Assembly (NCBI GenBank): GCA_024743275.1 | Contig: JANSWW010000003.1 | Span: 62,001-126,000 of the forward strand | Length of the DNA: 64,000 nt | From: Alphaproteobacteria bacterium | Lineage (GTDB): Bacteria; Pseudomonadota; Alphaproteobacteria; JANSWW01 | Direction of reading: 5' to 3' | Shown here: positions 23,857 through 32,258 of the stretch, one piece after another | Layout: the number at the start of each line of letters is the position of its first letter | Position numbering within the stretch: the first letter of the stretch is position 1 | Notes under the pieces: generated by a model | Databases searched by the model: none | What the model was told of the DNA's origin: nothing | The model's input: the letters and a program-made list of their open reading frames with translations, nothing else | Translations under genes and position numbers: made by a program

Positions 23857-26319
23857 ATGCTTCGATTTCTGGGATATCTCTTCGCGTTGGGCTTTCTCGG
23901 GGCGATCGCCGGGGTGGCCGGGCTCTTCTACATCTTCTGGGAGTACGGCAAGGGCCTGCCGGAACATCGCGATCTCGCCAACCACGACCCGGCGACGGTC
24001 ACCCGGGTGCACGCTGGGGACGGCCGCCTGTTGGCGGAGTTCGCGACCGAAAAGCGGGTTTTCGTGCCGATCGGATCGATCCCCCAAAGGGTTGTCGACG
24101 CTTTTCTCTCGGCCGAGGACAAGAACTTCTATACCCATCCGGGCGTCGATCTGAAATCCATCGCCGGCGCGGTCGTCACCAATGTCCGGAACTACGGGAC
24201 CGGGCGGCGCCTGGTCGGGGCGTCGACCATCACCCAACAGGTGGCCAAGAATTTCCTGCTGACCAACGAGCGCTCGCTCGCCCGCAAGATCAAGGAGGCG
24301 ATCCTGGCGCTGCGGATCGAGCAGGCCTTCTCCAAGGACCGGATCCTCGAGCTCTATCTGAACGAGATCTATCTCGGTTCCCGGAGCTACGGGGTCGCGG
24401 CGGCCGCGCTCAACTATTTCGACAAGACCCTGATCGAACTGACCATCGCCGAGGCGGCCTATCTCGCCGCCCTGCCCAAGGCGCCGAACAACTACCATCC
24501 GACCCGGAAGACGGCTGCTGCGATCGCGCGGCGTAACTGGGTCATCGGCCAGATGGCCGAGAACGGCGTCATCACGGCGCAACAGGCCCAGGCCGCTCAG
24601 GCCGCACCGCTCACCATCCGGCCGCGCGGGTCGAGCGACGTCGCCTCCGCCGATTTCTTCGTCGAGGAGGTGCGCCGGGACCTGTTGGAGGAGTTCGGCG
24701 AGGACCGGGTTTATAGCGGTGGTCTTTCGGTGCGCACCACGATCGATCCGCGATTGCAGCGGATCGCCGAACGGTCCCTGCGCAACGGGCTTATCGCCTA
24801 TGACCGCAGGCATGGATGGCGGGGGCCGGCGGCGCGGATCGCCGACGCCGATTGGCAGCAGGCGCTGATGGGGGTCGACAAGCCTGCCGGCGCGGGCGAC
24901 TGGCGGCTTGCGGTGGTCCTCGCGGTGGATCCGGAACGCGCGCAAATCGGCTTTGAGACGGGCGAGATGGGCACCGTTCCCTTCGCCGAGATGGCCTGGG
25001 CCCGGCCCTGGCTGGAAGGCCAGAAGGTCGGCGCCAAACCGGATCGTCCGTCCGATGTGGTCAAGCCCGGGGACGTGGTGCTCGTCTCCGCCGCGACCGA
25101 GGATGTCGAGGGCAATGCCTATCCGCTCGGCACCTATGCCCTGGAGCAGTTGCCGGATGTGGAGGGCGCGATTGTCGCGCTAGACCCCCATACGGGGCGG
25201 GTCTACGCCATGGCCGGCGGCTACGACATGCAGCGTAGTCAGTTCAACCGGGCGACCCAGGCGGTGCGGCAGCCCGGCTCCGCGTTCAAGCCCTTCGTCT
25301 ATCTAAAGGCGCTGGAGAATGGCTTTTCGCCGGCGTCCATCGTCGTCGACGCCCCGATCGTGATCGATCAGGGGCAGGGCCTCGCGAAGTGGAAACCGGC
25401 GAACTACACCGACGTGTTCTACGGTCCGTCGCCGCTCCGGCTCGGGATCGAGAAGTCCCGCAACCTGATGACCGTCCGCCTCGTCCAGGCGATCGGGATG
25501 GACGAGGTGGTCGATGTCTCGCGGGAGTTCGGCATCGATGACGATCTCGATCCGCTGCTCTCCATGTCGCTCGGCGCCGGGGAGACCGACCTGCTGTCGC
25601 TGACCACCGCCTATGCGATGATCGTCAATGGCGGCAAGAAGATCCGGCCAAGCCTGATCGACCGGGTTCAGAACAAACAGGGTGTGACCGTTTGGCGGCA
25701 CGACCGGCGGGCCTGCGAGGGATGCGTGCTGGAAGAGGCCTGGACCGGCGGCCTGCCGCCGCAACTGCCGGACCGGCGGCCCCAGGTCACGGATCCGATC
25801 ACCGCCTTCCAGATGACCAGCATGTTGGAAGGGGTGGTCGAGGCCGGTACGGGGCGCCGGGCGCTGCGCGTCGGCAAGCCGTTGGCGGGTAAGACCGGGA
25901 CCACCAATGAGAGCCGGGACGCTTGGTTCGTCGGCTTTTCGCCCGATCTCGCGGTCGGTGTCTTCATTGGCTTCGACGATCCCAAACCGCTCGGCCGCCG
26001 GGAGACCGGGGCCTCCGCCGCCCTGCCGATATGGGTCGACTTCATGGAGGCGGCGCTGGCGGACCGGCCGGCAACGCCCTTCCGGATCCCGGACGGCGTC
26101 TCGCTGGTGCGGATCGACCGCAAGTCCGGCATGCGGGCGTCTTCGGCCTCCGACTCCGTGGTGCTGGAGGCCTTCCGGCCGGGTACGGCCCCGGAACCGG
26201 GTGAGGCACCGCAACGGGTGAGCCCGATCACCGGGGGGACCTCCGACGCCGCCGCCCCGCCGGTGCCGGGCGCCCAGGCGAAAGAGCCGGTTGCGAAGGG
26301 GCTGGGCGGTCTGTATTAG
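23857..26319 (+). CDS. mrcA: Penicillin-binding protein 1A (bifunctional transglycosylase/transpeptidase)
   Basis: This class A PBP of 820 residues is anchored by one N-terminal TM helix. The GT51 transglycosylase has its catalytic Glu in SAEDKNFYTHPG (Glu87), ASTITQQVAKN and KIKEAILALRIE. The OB-like linker is followed by the transpeptidase with S-x-x-K at Ser475-Lys478 (GSAFKPF), SRN in EKSRNLMTV and KTG at 679-681. The active-site residues look intact. It follows the amidase, giving a peptidoglycan gene pair, and precedes prfB, an arrangement I recall in other alphaproteobacteria. Confidence 0.96.
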   Translation: MLRFLGYLFALGFLGAIAGVAGLFYIFWEYGKGLPEHRDLANHDPATVTRVHAGDGRLLAEFATEKRVFVPIGSIPQRVVDAFLSAEDKNFYTHPGVDLKSIAGAVVTNVRNYGTGRRLVGASTITQQVAKNFLLTNERSLARKIKEAILALRIEQAFSKDRILELYLNEIYLGSRSYGVAAAALNYFDKTLIELTIAEAAYLAALPKAPNNYHPTRKTAAAIARRNWVIGQMAENGVITAQQAQAAQAAPLTIRPRGSSDVASADFFVEEVRRDLLEEFGEDRVYSGGLSVRTTIDPRLQRIAERSLRNGLIAYDRRHGWRGPAARIADADWQQALMGVDKPAGAGDWRLAVVLAVDPERAQIGFETGEMGTVPFAEMAWARPWLEGQKVGAKPDRPSDVVKPGDVVLVSAATEDVEGNAYPLGTYALEQLPDVEGAIVALDPHTGRVYAMAGGYDMQRSQFNRATQAVRQPGSAFKPFVYLKALENGFSPASIVVDAPIVIDQGQGLAKWKPANYTDVFYGPSPLRLGIEKSRNLMTVRLVQAIGMDEVVDVSREFGIDDDLDPLLSMSLGAGETDLLSLTTAYAMIVNGGKKIRPSLIDRVQNKQGVTVWRHDRRACEGCVLEEAWTGGLPPQLPDRRPQVTDPITAFQMTSMLEGVVEAGTGRRALRVGKPLAGKTGTTNESRDAWFVGFSPDLAVGVFIGFDDPKPLGRRETGASAALPIWVDFMEAALADRPATPFRIPDGVSLVRIDRKSGMRASSASDSVVLEAFRPGTAPEPGEAPQRVSPITGGTSDAAAPPVPGAQAKEPVAKGLGGLY

Positions 26320-26363
26320 ATCGCCCCTCGACATAAACGTTAAGATATCGATGAGGTAGAGGC

Positions 26364-27492
26364 ATGCGTGCCGAAATTGAAGCGGTGGCGGGTGAGATCA
26401 GAGACTCCCTGGCCCTGCTGAGGAGGCATCTTTGACTGGGATAACGCACTTCGCAGACTGGATGAACTGACCGCGCTCGCCGGCGATCCCGATCTTTGGA
26501 ACAATGCCGAGAAGGCCCAGGCGCTCCTGAAGGAGCGTACCCATCTCGAACGTCAGATCCTGGAGGTCAAAGCCCTCGAACAAGGGCTTGACGACAGCCT
26601 CGAATTGATCGAACTCGGCGAGATGGAAGACGACCACGACGTCGTCAAGGAGGCCGAGGGCACCCTGGCGGAGCTTAGGGAACAGGCCGCGAAGAAACAA
26701 CTCGAAACCCTGCTGTCCGGCGAGGCCGACAGCAATGACTGCTTCCTGGAAGTGAATGCCGGCGCCGGCGGAACCGAGGCCCAGGACTGGGCCGAGATCC
26801 TGCTGCGCATGTACATGCGCTGGGCCGAACAGCACGGCTACAAGGTCGAGCTGATCGAAGAGAGCCCGGGCGAAGAGGCCGGGATCAAGTCGACGACGAT
26901 CAAGATCCTCGGCCACAACGCCTATGGCTGGCTCAAGACCGAAACCGGGGTCCACCGTCTCGTGCGGATCTCGCCCTTCGACAGCCAGGCCCGCCGCCAC
27001 ACGAGTTTTTCGTCCGTCTGGGTCTATCCGGTGATCGACGACAGCATCGAGGTCGAAATCGAGGACAAGGACTTGAGGATCGACACCTATCGTGCGTCGG
27101 GCGCCGGCGGTCAGCACGTGAACCGGACCGACAGTGCGGTGAGGATCACGCACCTGCCCACCGGGATCGTCACCCAGTGCCAGAACGACCGCTCCCAGCA
27201 TAAGAACAAGGCCACCGCCATGAATATGCTGAAGGCCCGGCTCTACGAGCTGGAGCTCAAGAAGCGCGAGGAGGAGGCCCAGGCGATCGAGGCCGAGAAG
27301 ACCGATATCGGTTGGGGTCACCAGATCCGCTCCTACGTCCTGCAACCCTATCAGATGGTCAAGGATCTCCGCACCAGCGTTGAGACGAGCGACAGTCAGG
27401 GGGTTTTGGACGGGGACCTCGATCCGTTCATCCAGGCGGCGCTCGCCTCCAAGATCGGTGGCCTCGGCGACGGAGACGGCGGCACCGCATGA
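26364..27492 (+). CDS. prfB: Peptide chain release factor 2, with programmed +1 frameshift
   Basis: RF2 recognises UGA and UAA stop codons and releases the peptide. Zero frame runs 26364-26432 (23 codons) to an in-frame TGA at 26433. A +1 shift at CTT-TGA-C continues in the frame 26434-27492, giving 375 residues in all. The peptide-release motif GGQ is in [15 protein letters not shown] (about 249) and the codon-reading SPF in [16 protein letters not shown] (about 203). Without the shift only a 23-residue peptide is made, the known autoregulation of RF2. Its stop overlaps the next ATG by four bases. Confidence 0.97.
26421..26436 (+). promoter_or_regulatory. RF2 frameshift signal
   Basis: The Shine-Dalgarno-like AGGAGG at 26421-26426 lies three bases before CTT (26430-26432), followed by TGA (26433-26435) and C. 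This matches the classic prfB +1 recoding site: slow decoding of UGA when RF2 is low favours slippage on CUU. Confidence 0.95.
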
Positions 27493-28343
27493 CCTTTCCT
27501 CCTCAAGTCGTCTTCGAGGCTCTCGTCGTGCCGATGGCGATCGCCTTTGTCTGGGCGGTCCCCGCCATGTTGGCCGGGGGGCGGGGCCGGGCGATCCTGT
27601 CGCTCGGCGCGGCCGCGACCGTGATCGTGACCTATGTCTTCATTATCGACTGGCCGAGCCTGGAGCCGACGACGAGCCTCGGGCGTTTCATCCACGTCCC
27701 CGTTCTCGCCGTGATCCTCGCGGTCGTCTGTGCCCTTGCCAAGGCGGGAACGCGCCTGGTCCAGGGGCTGACGGTGGCGCTCGCGACGGTGGGGGCCGGC
27801 TGGACGGTCTATCCGCAGCTGATGCTCGGCGACATGGCCGCCTTGTTGTCCGTCGCCGGGGTCGCCCTCGTTGCCTTTATCGCCGCCGAGCGGATGACCG
27901 CGCTTTCGAACGCGCCGGCGCCGGCGGTCTCGATGATCATCGCGTTGGCGTTCGGGCTCTTCCTGATGACCGCCTGGGGGCAGCAGACGGCCGCGGCCCA
28001 GCTCGCCCTGTCGATGCTGGCCGGCGCGCTCGCGGTGTTCTGGATAGCGCTCGGCGCCCCGACGATCGGCTGGGGTCCGATCGCCGGCCTCGCCACCTTG
28101 CCCGCCCCGGTGACACTGGCGGCCTGGCAGGTGAGCTATGGTGCCGGGATCGACTGGGCGGTGTTGCCGCTGGCGTTTATCCCGGTCGCGGCCGCCGCGC
28201 TCGCGGTTCAGGGATCGTCCAACTCGCTTATCGGTCGGCTTCGGCTGGCGTTTTGGAATGTTGTCGGGTTGGGTTGTGTAATGATGCTCGCGATGGGGGC
28301 GTTGGGGTGGCTTGTTCTACCTGAGCTGCTCAATTTACCATAG
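27489..28343 (+). CDS. Multi-pass membrane protein of unknown function
   Basis: The 284-residue protein is almost entirely hydrophobic, with about eight or nine membrane helices separated by very short loops (for example [19 protein letters not shown] and [17 protein letters not shown]). I do not recognise a family. The start overlaps the prfB stop (ATGA), so it is translationally coupled to RF2. There are few charged residues inside the helices, so a transporter mechanism is not obvious. Confidence 0.7.
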   Translation: MTFPPQVVFEALVVPMAIAFVWAVPAMLAGGRGRAILSLGAAATVIVTYVFIIDWPSLEPTTSLGRFIHVPVLAVILAVVCALAKAGTRLVQGLTVALATVGAGWTVYPQLMLGDMAALLSVAGVALVAFIAAERMTALSNAPAPAVSMIIALAFGLFLMTAWGQQTAAAQLALSMLAGALAVFWIALGAPTIGWGPIAGLATLPAPVTLAAWQVSYGAGIDWAVLPLAFIPVAAAALAVQGSSNSLIGRLRLAFWNVVGLGCVMMLAMGALGWLVLPELLNLP

Positions 28344-28437
28344 GTATTGGCCTTTCGATTTCTATTGGGACGCACTGCTTGTTTCATAAGATGCATTGCC
28401 GCTACTGTTATGGCTCAGTAGGTGGCGAGGCGATCTT

Positions 28438-30324
28438 TTGGCGGTCATTTACACAAAGCTCACGGAGAATATCCCGACTCAGGTGACGAATCCGACGATT
28501 CGACGCCTGGCGTTGTATTGGGACGAGGTGAGGTCGGCCGCGGACTCCGCGCTGCCGCCCTACGCCCCTTTCTCGCCGGAGCGGAATGCGGCACTCGCCG
28601 CCAACCTGATGGTTTTGCGGGAAAACGGCGACGGCTTCGAATACCTCTATTATGGCAAGGCGGTTGTCGGGGCGTCCGGTTTCGATATGACGGGCCGCAC
28701 CACGCGCGACTACGGCGCGGACTTCTCCGACTACATTCTCACCGAATATACGGCGTCTTTGGATGGCCAACGGCCCTTGTACACGGTCCATCAGGGCGTC
28801 TACTCCCAACATGCCAACAATTGGGAAAGCCTGATTCTGCCGGTCGTCGGGGAGGACGGCGTTCGCATGATCGTGTGCTGGATTTCGCCGCAGGAACGGG
28901 CGGCCGATCTGTTGGACGGGATCATGCGCACCAGCATCGATCCGATCTTCATCCTGCGCCCTACGCCCGACCAAGGCGCCTCCACCGACCTGCTTGATTT
29001 CGAGGTCGTGACCGTCAACCACGAGGTTTACGATCTTCTGGGGCTGACCGGCCAGATCATCGATGGCTGGCCCGTCTCCAGACTGGCGCTGAACGATCTC
29101 GATCAGCTCTTGGAGAATTTGACCGAGGTCTGGCGGACAGGGGAGCCGCGGATCTTCTCCCGCGTGCTCGCGACCCGCTACGGCACCCGCCAATACAAGG
29201 TCTCGGCCAGCAAGGCCGGCGATAAGATTATCGCGATCTACAACAATATCAGCGAGTTGCTGGAGGCTCAGCGCGCGCTGGAGAGCCAGCAGGCGACCTT
29301 GGAGACCGCCAACCGGACGCTGAAGAGCCAGGCTAAGGATCTGGTCCGGATCGCCCAGGAGCGCGAGGCGGCGACGGAGGACGCCAGGGCGGCGCACCAG
29401 GTGCTCGCCGATCTGATCGAAACGATCCCGGCGCCGGTGTTTTTCCGAGGTCACGACAGCGGCCGCTACGAGATCGTCAACCAGCACTACGCCGATCTCC
29501 ATGGCGGCGACAAAACCGCCATCCAGGGGCAGCCCATGGAGTCATTCATGGACGCGGAGCGGGCGGACCGGATTCGCCGGCTCCACGACCTGGTCTACGA
29601 ATCGCCGGAGGGGCACCGGGTCGAAGTGATGGACCACGATTCCGAAGGCGGGGGCGAGCGGGTCATCCAGGCCAATCTGGCCGTGATCCTCACGCCCGAG
29701 GGTGGACCCAAGGGCATCGTCGGCGTCTTGATGGATGTGACCGAGGAGCACGCCCTGCGCCAGGAACTCCACCATGCGGCGACCACGGACCCGCTGACCG
29801 GGCTCGCGAACCGCCGATTGTTCTTCAGCCGGGCGGAGGCCGAGGTCGAACGCTGCAAACGCTATGGCCGGCCGCTTTCCGTGGTGGTTCTCGATATCGA
29901 CCATTTCAAACGGGTCAATGACCGTTTCGGCCATGGCGGGGGCGATCGCGTGCTGCGCAATCTGGCCCTCATCATGACCAAGGCGGTCAGGACTTATGCC
30001 GACCTTCCCGCCCGGTTCGGCGGGGAGGAGTTCGTCATCCTGGCGCCCGAAACCAATCTTGTGGCCGCCCTCCGTCTGGCCGAGCGCCTGCGGGAGGCCA
30101 TCGAAAAGATGGTCACGAAGATCGGCCGGGTGGAGGTCAAGGTCACCGCGAGCCTGGGCGCCGCCGAGATGGATCTGGCGAGCGAAAGCGACAGCCTTGA
30201 GAAGGCGCTTTCCCGGGCCGACCGGGCCCTCTACGCGGCGAAGGCCGCGGGGCGCAACCGGGTGATGCCGGGGGTTGGGATCGCCAAGGCGCCGCCCAAG
30301 ACCGCGTCTTCCGGGTCGAGGTAG
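28438..30324 (+). CDS. Diguanylate cyclase with PAS sensor domains
   Basis: The protein makes cyclic-di-GMP. It has an N-terminal sensor of about 180 residues without TM helices, PAS-like regions (about 160-270 and 335-450) joined by a coiled coil ([21 protein letters not shown]), then a C-terminal GGDEF domain with active site GGEEF (about residue 528), [10 protein letters not shown] and [18 protein letters not shown]. At the inhibitory I-site position the Arg of RxxD is Thr ([14 protein letters not shown]), so product inhibition may be lost. TTG at 28438 has GAGG seven bases upstream; a TTG at 28396 is an alternative. Confidence 0.9.
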   Translation: MAVIYTKLTENIPTQVTNPTIRRLALYWDEVRSAADSALPPYAPFSPERNAALAANLMVLRENGDGFEYLYYGKAVVGASGFDMTGRTTRDYGADFSDYILTEYTASLDGQRPLYTVHQGVYSQHANNWESLILPVVGEDGVRMIVCWISPQERAADLLDGIMRTSIDPIFILRPTPDQGASTDLLDFEVVTVNHEVYDLLGLTGQIIDGWPVSRLALNDLDQLLENLTEVWRTGEPRIFSRVLATRYGTRQYKVSASKAGDKIIAIYNNISELLEAQRALESQQATLETANRTLKSQAKDLVRIAQEREAATEDARAAHQVLADLIETIPAPVFFRGHDSGRYEIVNQHYADLHGGDKTAIQGQPMESFMDAERADRIRRLHDLVYESPEGHRVEVMDHDSEGGGERVIQANLAVILTPEGGPKGIVGVLMDVTEEHALRQELHHAATTDPLTGLANRRLFFSRAEAEVERCKRYGRPLSVVVLDIDHFKRVNDRFGHGGGDRVLRNLALIMTKAVRTYADLPARFGGEEFVILAPETNLVAALRLAERLREAIEKMVTKIGRVEVKVTASLGAAEMDLASESDSLEKALSRADRALYAAKAAGRNRVMPGVGIAKAPPKTASSGSR

Positions 30325-30422
30325 GGTGGGGGCATCGTGTTACGCTGCTGGCCGACAATCTCGAATCTACGCCGTGGCCCAGCCGCTGACAGCCACGGTC
30401 GAGCAAGAGGAGCCTGATCCGC

Positions 30423-30944
30423 TTGACGAAAGCAGTTCTGCATCTGTTCTGCGGTCTGATCGCGTCCGGGAAATCCACCCTGGCCTCGTCGATCGCCGAG
30501 CGGGACAATGCCATCCTGATCGCCGAGGACAATTGGACGGCGGGCCTATGGCCGGGCGAGATCGATAGCCTGGAATCGTACCGAACGCATTCCCGCAGGT
30601 TGCGAACGATACTCTGGCCGTTGGTTGGGGATATCCTCACCCGAGACGTCTCGGTCGTTCTCGACTTTCCGGCGAATACGCGGGGACAACGGGCCTCCAT
30701 AGCGTCCTTACTCGACGATGCCCCTTATCGGCATGTTCTGCACTTTCTGGACACGCCGCCCGATCTCTGTCGCCGGCGCCTGGCCGAGCGCAACGCTCGG
30801 GGCGCGCATGAATACGCACCCGATCCCGAGACATTTGATCGTATCGCCAGGCTTTTCGAACCGCCGGCACCAGACGAGGGGTTCACTGTCCGGCGATGGG
30901 CCGAGTCCCGGGATTTTTCCTATAGCTCTTCGGCGAAGCCGTAG
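30423..30944 (+). CDS. P-loop kinase-like ATPase (AAA_33/zeta-toxin-like)
   Basis: The 173-residue cytoplasmic protein has a Walker A motif GLIASGKST at residues 11-19 following a hydrophobic strand, an AEDNW acceptor-like segment, VVLDFPANT as a Walker B-like strand with RGQRAS, and a lid-like RRRLAERNARGAHEYAPD. This is the pattern of small AAA_33 nucleoside or aminoglycoside-type kinases. The substrate is unknown. It uses a TTG start with AGAGGAG about ten bases upstream. Its 3' end overlaps the convergent DUF455 gene by 25 bp. Confidence 0.75.
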   Translation: MTKAVLHLFCGLIASGKSTLASSIAERDNAILIAEDNWTAGLWPGEIDSLESYRTHSRRLRTILWPLVGDILTRDVSVVLDFPANTRGQRASIASLLDDAPYRHVLHFLDTPPDLCRRRLAERNARGAHEYAPDPETFDRIARLFEPPAPDEGFTVRRWAESRDFSYSSSAKP

Positions 30945-31831
30945 AAATCGCGGGTGAGGCCGGCTTCCAGGCGGGCTTCGTCGTTGAAGGGTGGTTTCAA
31001 CTGCCCCTTGAAATGGGTTTTCACCAGGTTCCGCCAGGTCGAGGCGTGATCGAGTCCGCGGCGGTCCGCTTCATAGCCGAACCAGCGCCGCCCGGCGGCC
31101 ACATGGGCGATCTCGTCGCGATAGATGATGGACAGCACCTTGGCGCTCTCCAGGTCTTCCGCCGCCTCCAGCTTGCCGATCATCTGCGGCGTGACATCGA
31201 GGCCTCGGGCCTCCAGCACCATCGGCACAATGGCAAGCCGGGCCAGCAGGTCGCCCGCCGTTCCCATCGCGCTCTCCCACAGACCGTCATGGGCATCGAG
31301 ATCGCCATAGCGCGCGCCTAAGGCGTTGAGCCGTCCCTCCAGCATCAGGAAGTGGCGGGCCTCGTCGTCGGCGACCTGGACCCAGTCCGAGTGGAAGTCC
31401 CTCGGCATGCCCGCGTCGGGAAAGCGCACCGCCAGGTCCCAGGCAAGATCGACGGCGTTCAATTCGATATGGGCGAGCGCGTGCAGCAGCGCCGTCCGGC
31501 CCTGGACCCCTCGGGTGATCTTGCGTTTGGGCACCTGGCCCGGCGGCAGCAGGCGCGGCCGGTCCGGGCGCCCGGGCCGGTCCGGGACCGGCATGTCTCC
31601 GATCTCGGCGATGGCGCCGGACCGCCAGGCGGCCGCCATCTCGCGCGTGACCCGCGCCTTTTCCACCGCGTCCGCGGTCAGGAGGCAGCGTATCGCCGCC
31701 TCCGCCAGGGTTTTTGGCAAGGGGGTTTGTGGCAAGGGGGTTTTTGGCACGGGTGTTTTGGGCAGGGTTTCTTGGAGGTCGCTCAAAGGACGATCAGAGA
31801 CCCTGTGCCGCTTTGAGAACCGCGTCGACAT
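30920..31831 (-). CDS. DUF455 ferritin-like protein
   Basis: The 303-residue protein carries the DUF455 pattern. ALAHIELNAVDLAWDLAVRF and DEARHFLMLEGRLNALGA give ExxH-type pairs of a ferritin-like four-helix di-metal site, with YRDEIAHVAAGRRWF as the second pair. The family's function is not established; members may be di-iron oxygenases acting in tRNA modification or metabolism. The N-terminus contains a repeat-coded LPKTPVPKTPLPQTPLPKT linker. The ATG at 31831 overlaps the bcp 3' end by 38 bp; a TTG at 31786 would avoid this, so the start is uncertain. Confidence 0.85.
   Translation of the reverse strand: MSTRFSKRHRVSDRPLSDLQETLPKTPVPKTPLPQTPLPKTLAEAAIRCLLTADAVEKARVTREMAAAWRSGAIAEIGDMPVPDRPGRPDRPRLLPPGQVPKRKITRGVQGRTALLHALAHIELNAVDLAWDLAVRFPDAGMPRDFHSDWVQVADDEARHFLMLEGRLNALGARYGDLDAHDGLWESAMGTAGDLLARLAIVPMVLEARGLDVTPQMIGKLEAAEDLESAKVLSIIYRDEIAHVAAGRRWFGYEADRRGLDHASTWRNLVKTHFKGQLKPPFNDEARLEAGLTRDFYGFAEEL
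31708..31767 (-). repeat. 15-bp tandem repeat in the DUF455 gene
   Basis: Four 15-bp units (plus-strand GGGTTTTTGGCAAGG, GGGTTTGTGGCAAGG, GGGTTTTTGGCACGG, GTGTTTTGGGCAGGG) lie side by side. On the coding strand they give Leu/Val-Pro-Lys/Gln-Thr-Pro repeats near the N-terminus. The period preserves the frame. Confidence 0.9.
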
Positions 31832-32258
31832 GGCCCGGCACCTTCACCTTGCGCCAGATCTCGCGCACGACCCCGTCCTTGTCGATCAGGAAGGTCGCCC
31901 GGTCGATGCCCATATATTTCTTGCCGTACATCGACTTCTCGACCCAGGTGCCGTAGGTCTCGCAAACGGTTCCCTCGACATCCGCCGCGAGGCTGAAGTT
32001 CAGGCCGTACTTCGCCTTAAACTTGTCGTGCTTGGCGACGTTGTCCTTCGAAACTCCGATGATCCGGGTGTTGGCCGCTTCGAAGCTCAAGAGGTTGTCG
32101 TTGAACCCGCAGGCCTCCTTTGTGCATCCGGGCGTATCGTCCTTCGGATAGAAGTACAGAACGATATTCTCCCCCTTGAGATCGGACAGGGTGATCTCGC
32201 CGCCACCGTCCGTCGGCAGTGTGAAATCAGGGGCGGGGGAACCAACTTCAACACTCAC
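31794..32258 (-). CDS. bcp: Thioredoxin-dependent thiol peroxidase (Bcp/PrxQ)
   Basis: The 154-residue peroxiredoxin reduces hydroperoxides with thioredoxin. The peroxidatic Cys45 and resolving Cys50 lie in TPGCTKEACGF, the five-residue spacing of E. coli-type Bcp. FYPKDDTPGC and the C-terminal RATFLIDKDGVVREIW are typical. A GTG start at 32258 forms a GTGA overlap with the glnE stop, showing translational coupling. The partnership with glnE recalls similar pairs in other alphaproteobacteria; the reason is unclear. Confidence 0.93.
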   Translation of the reverse strand: MSVEVGSPAPDFTLPTDGGGEITLSDLKGENIVLYFYPKDDTPGCTKEACGFNDNLLSFEAANTRIIGVSKDNVAKHDKFKAKYGLNFSLAADVEGTVCETYGTWVEKSMYGKKYMGIDRATFLIDKDGVVREIWRKVKVPGHVDAVLKAAQGL

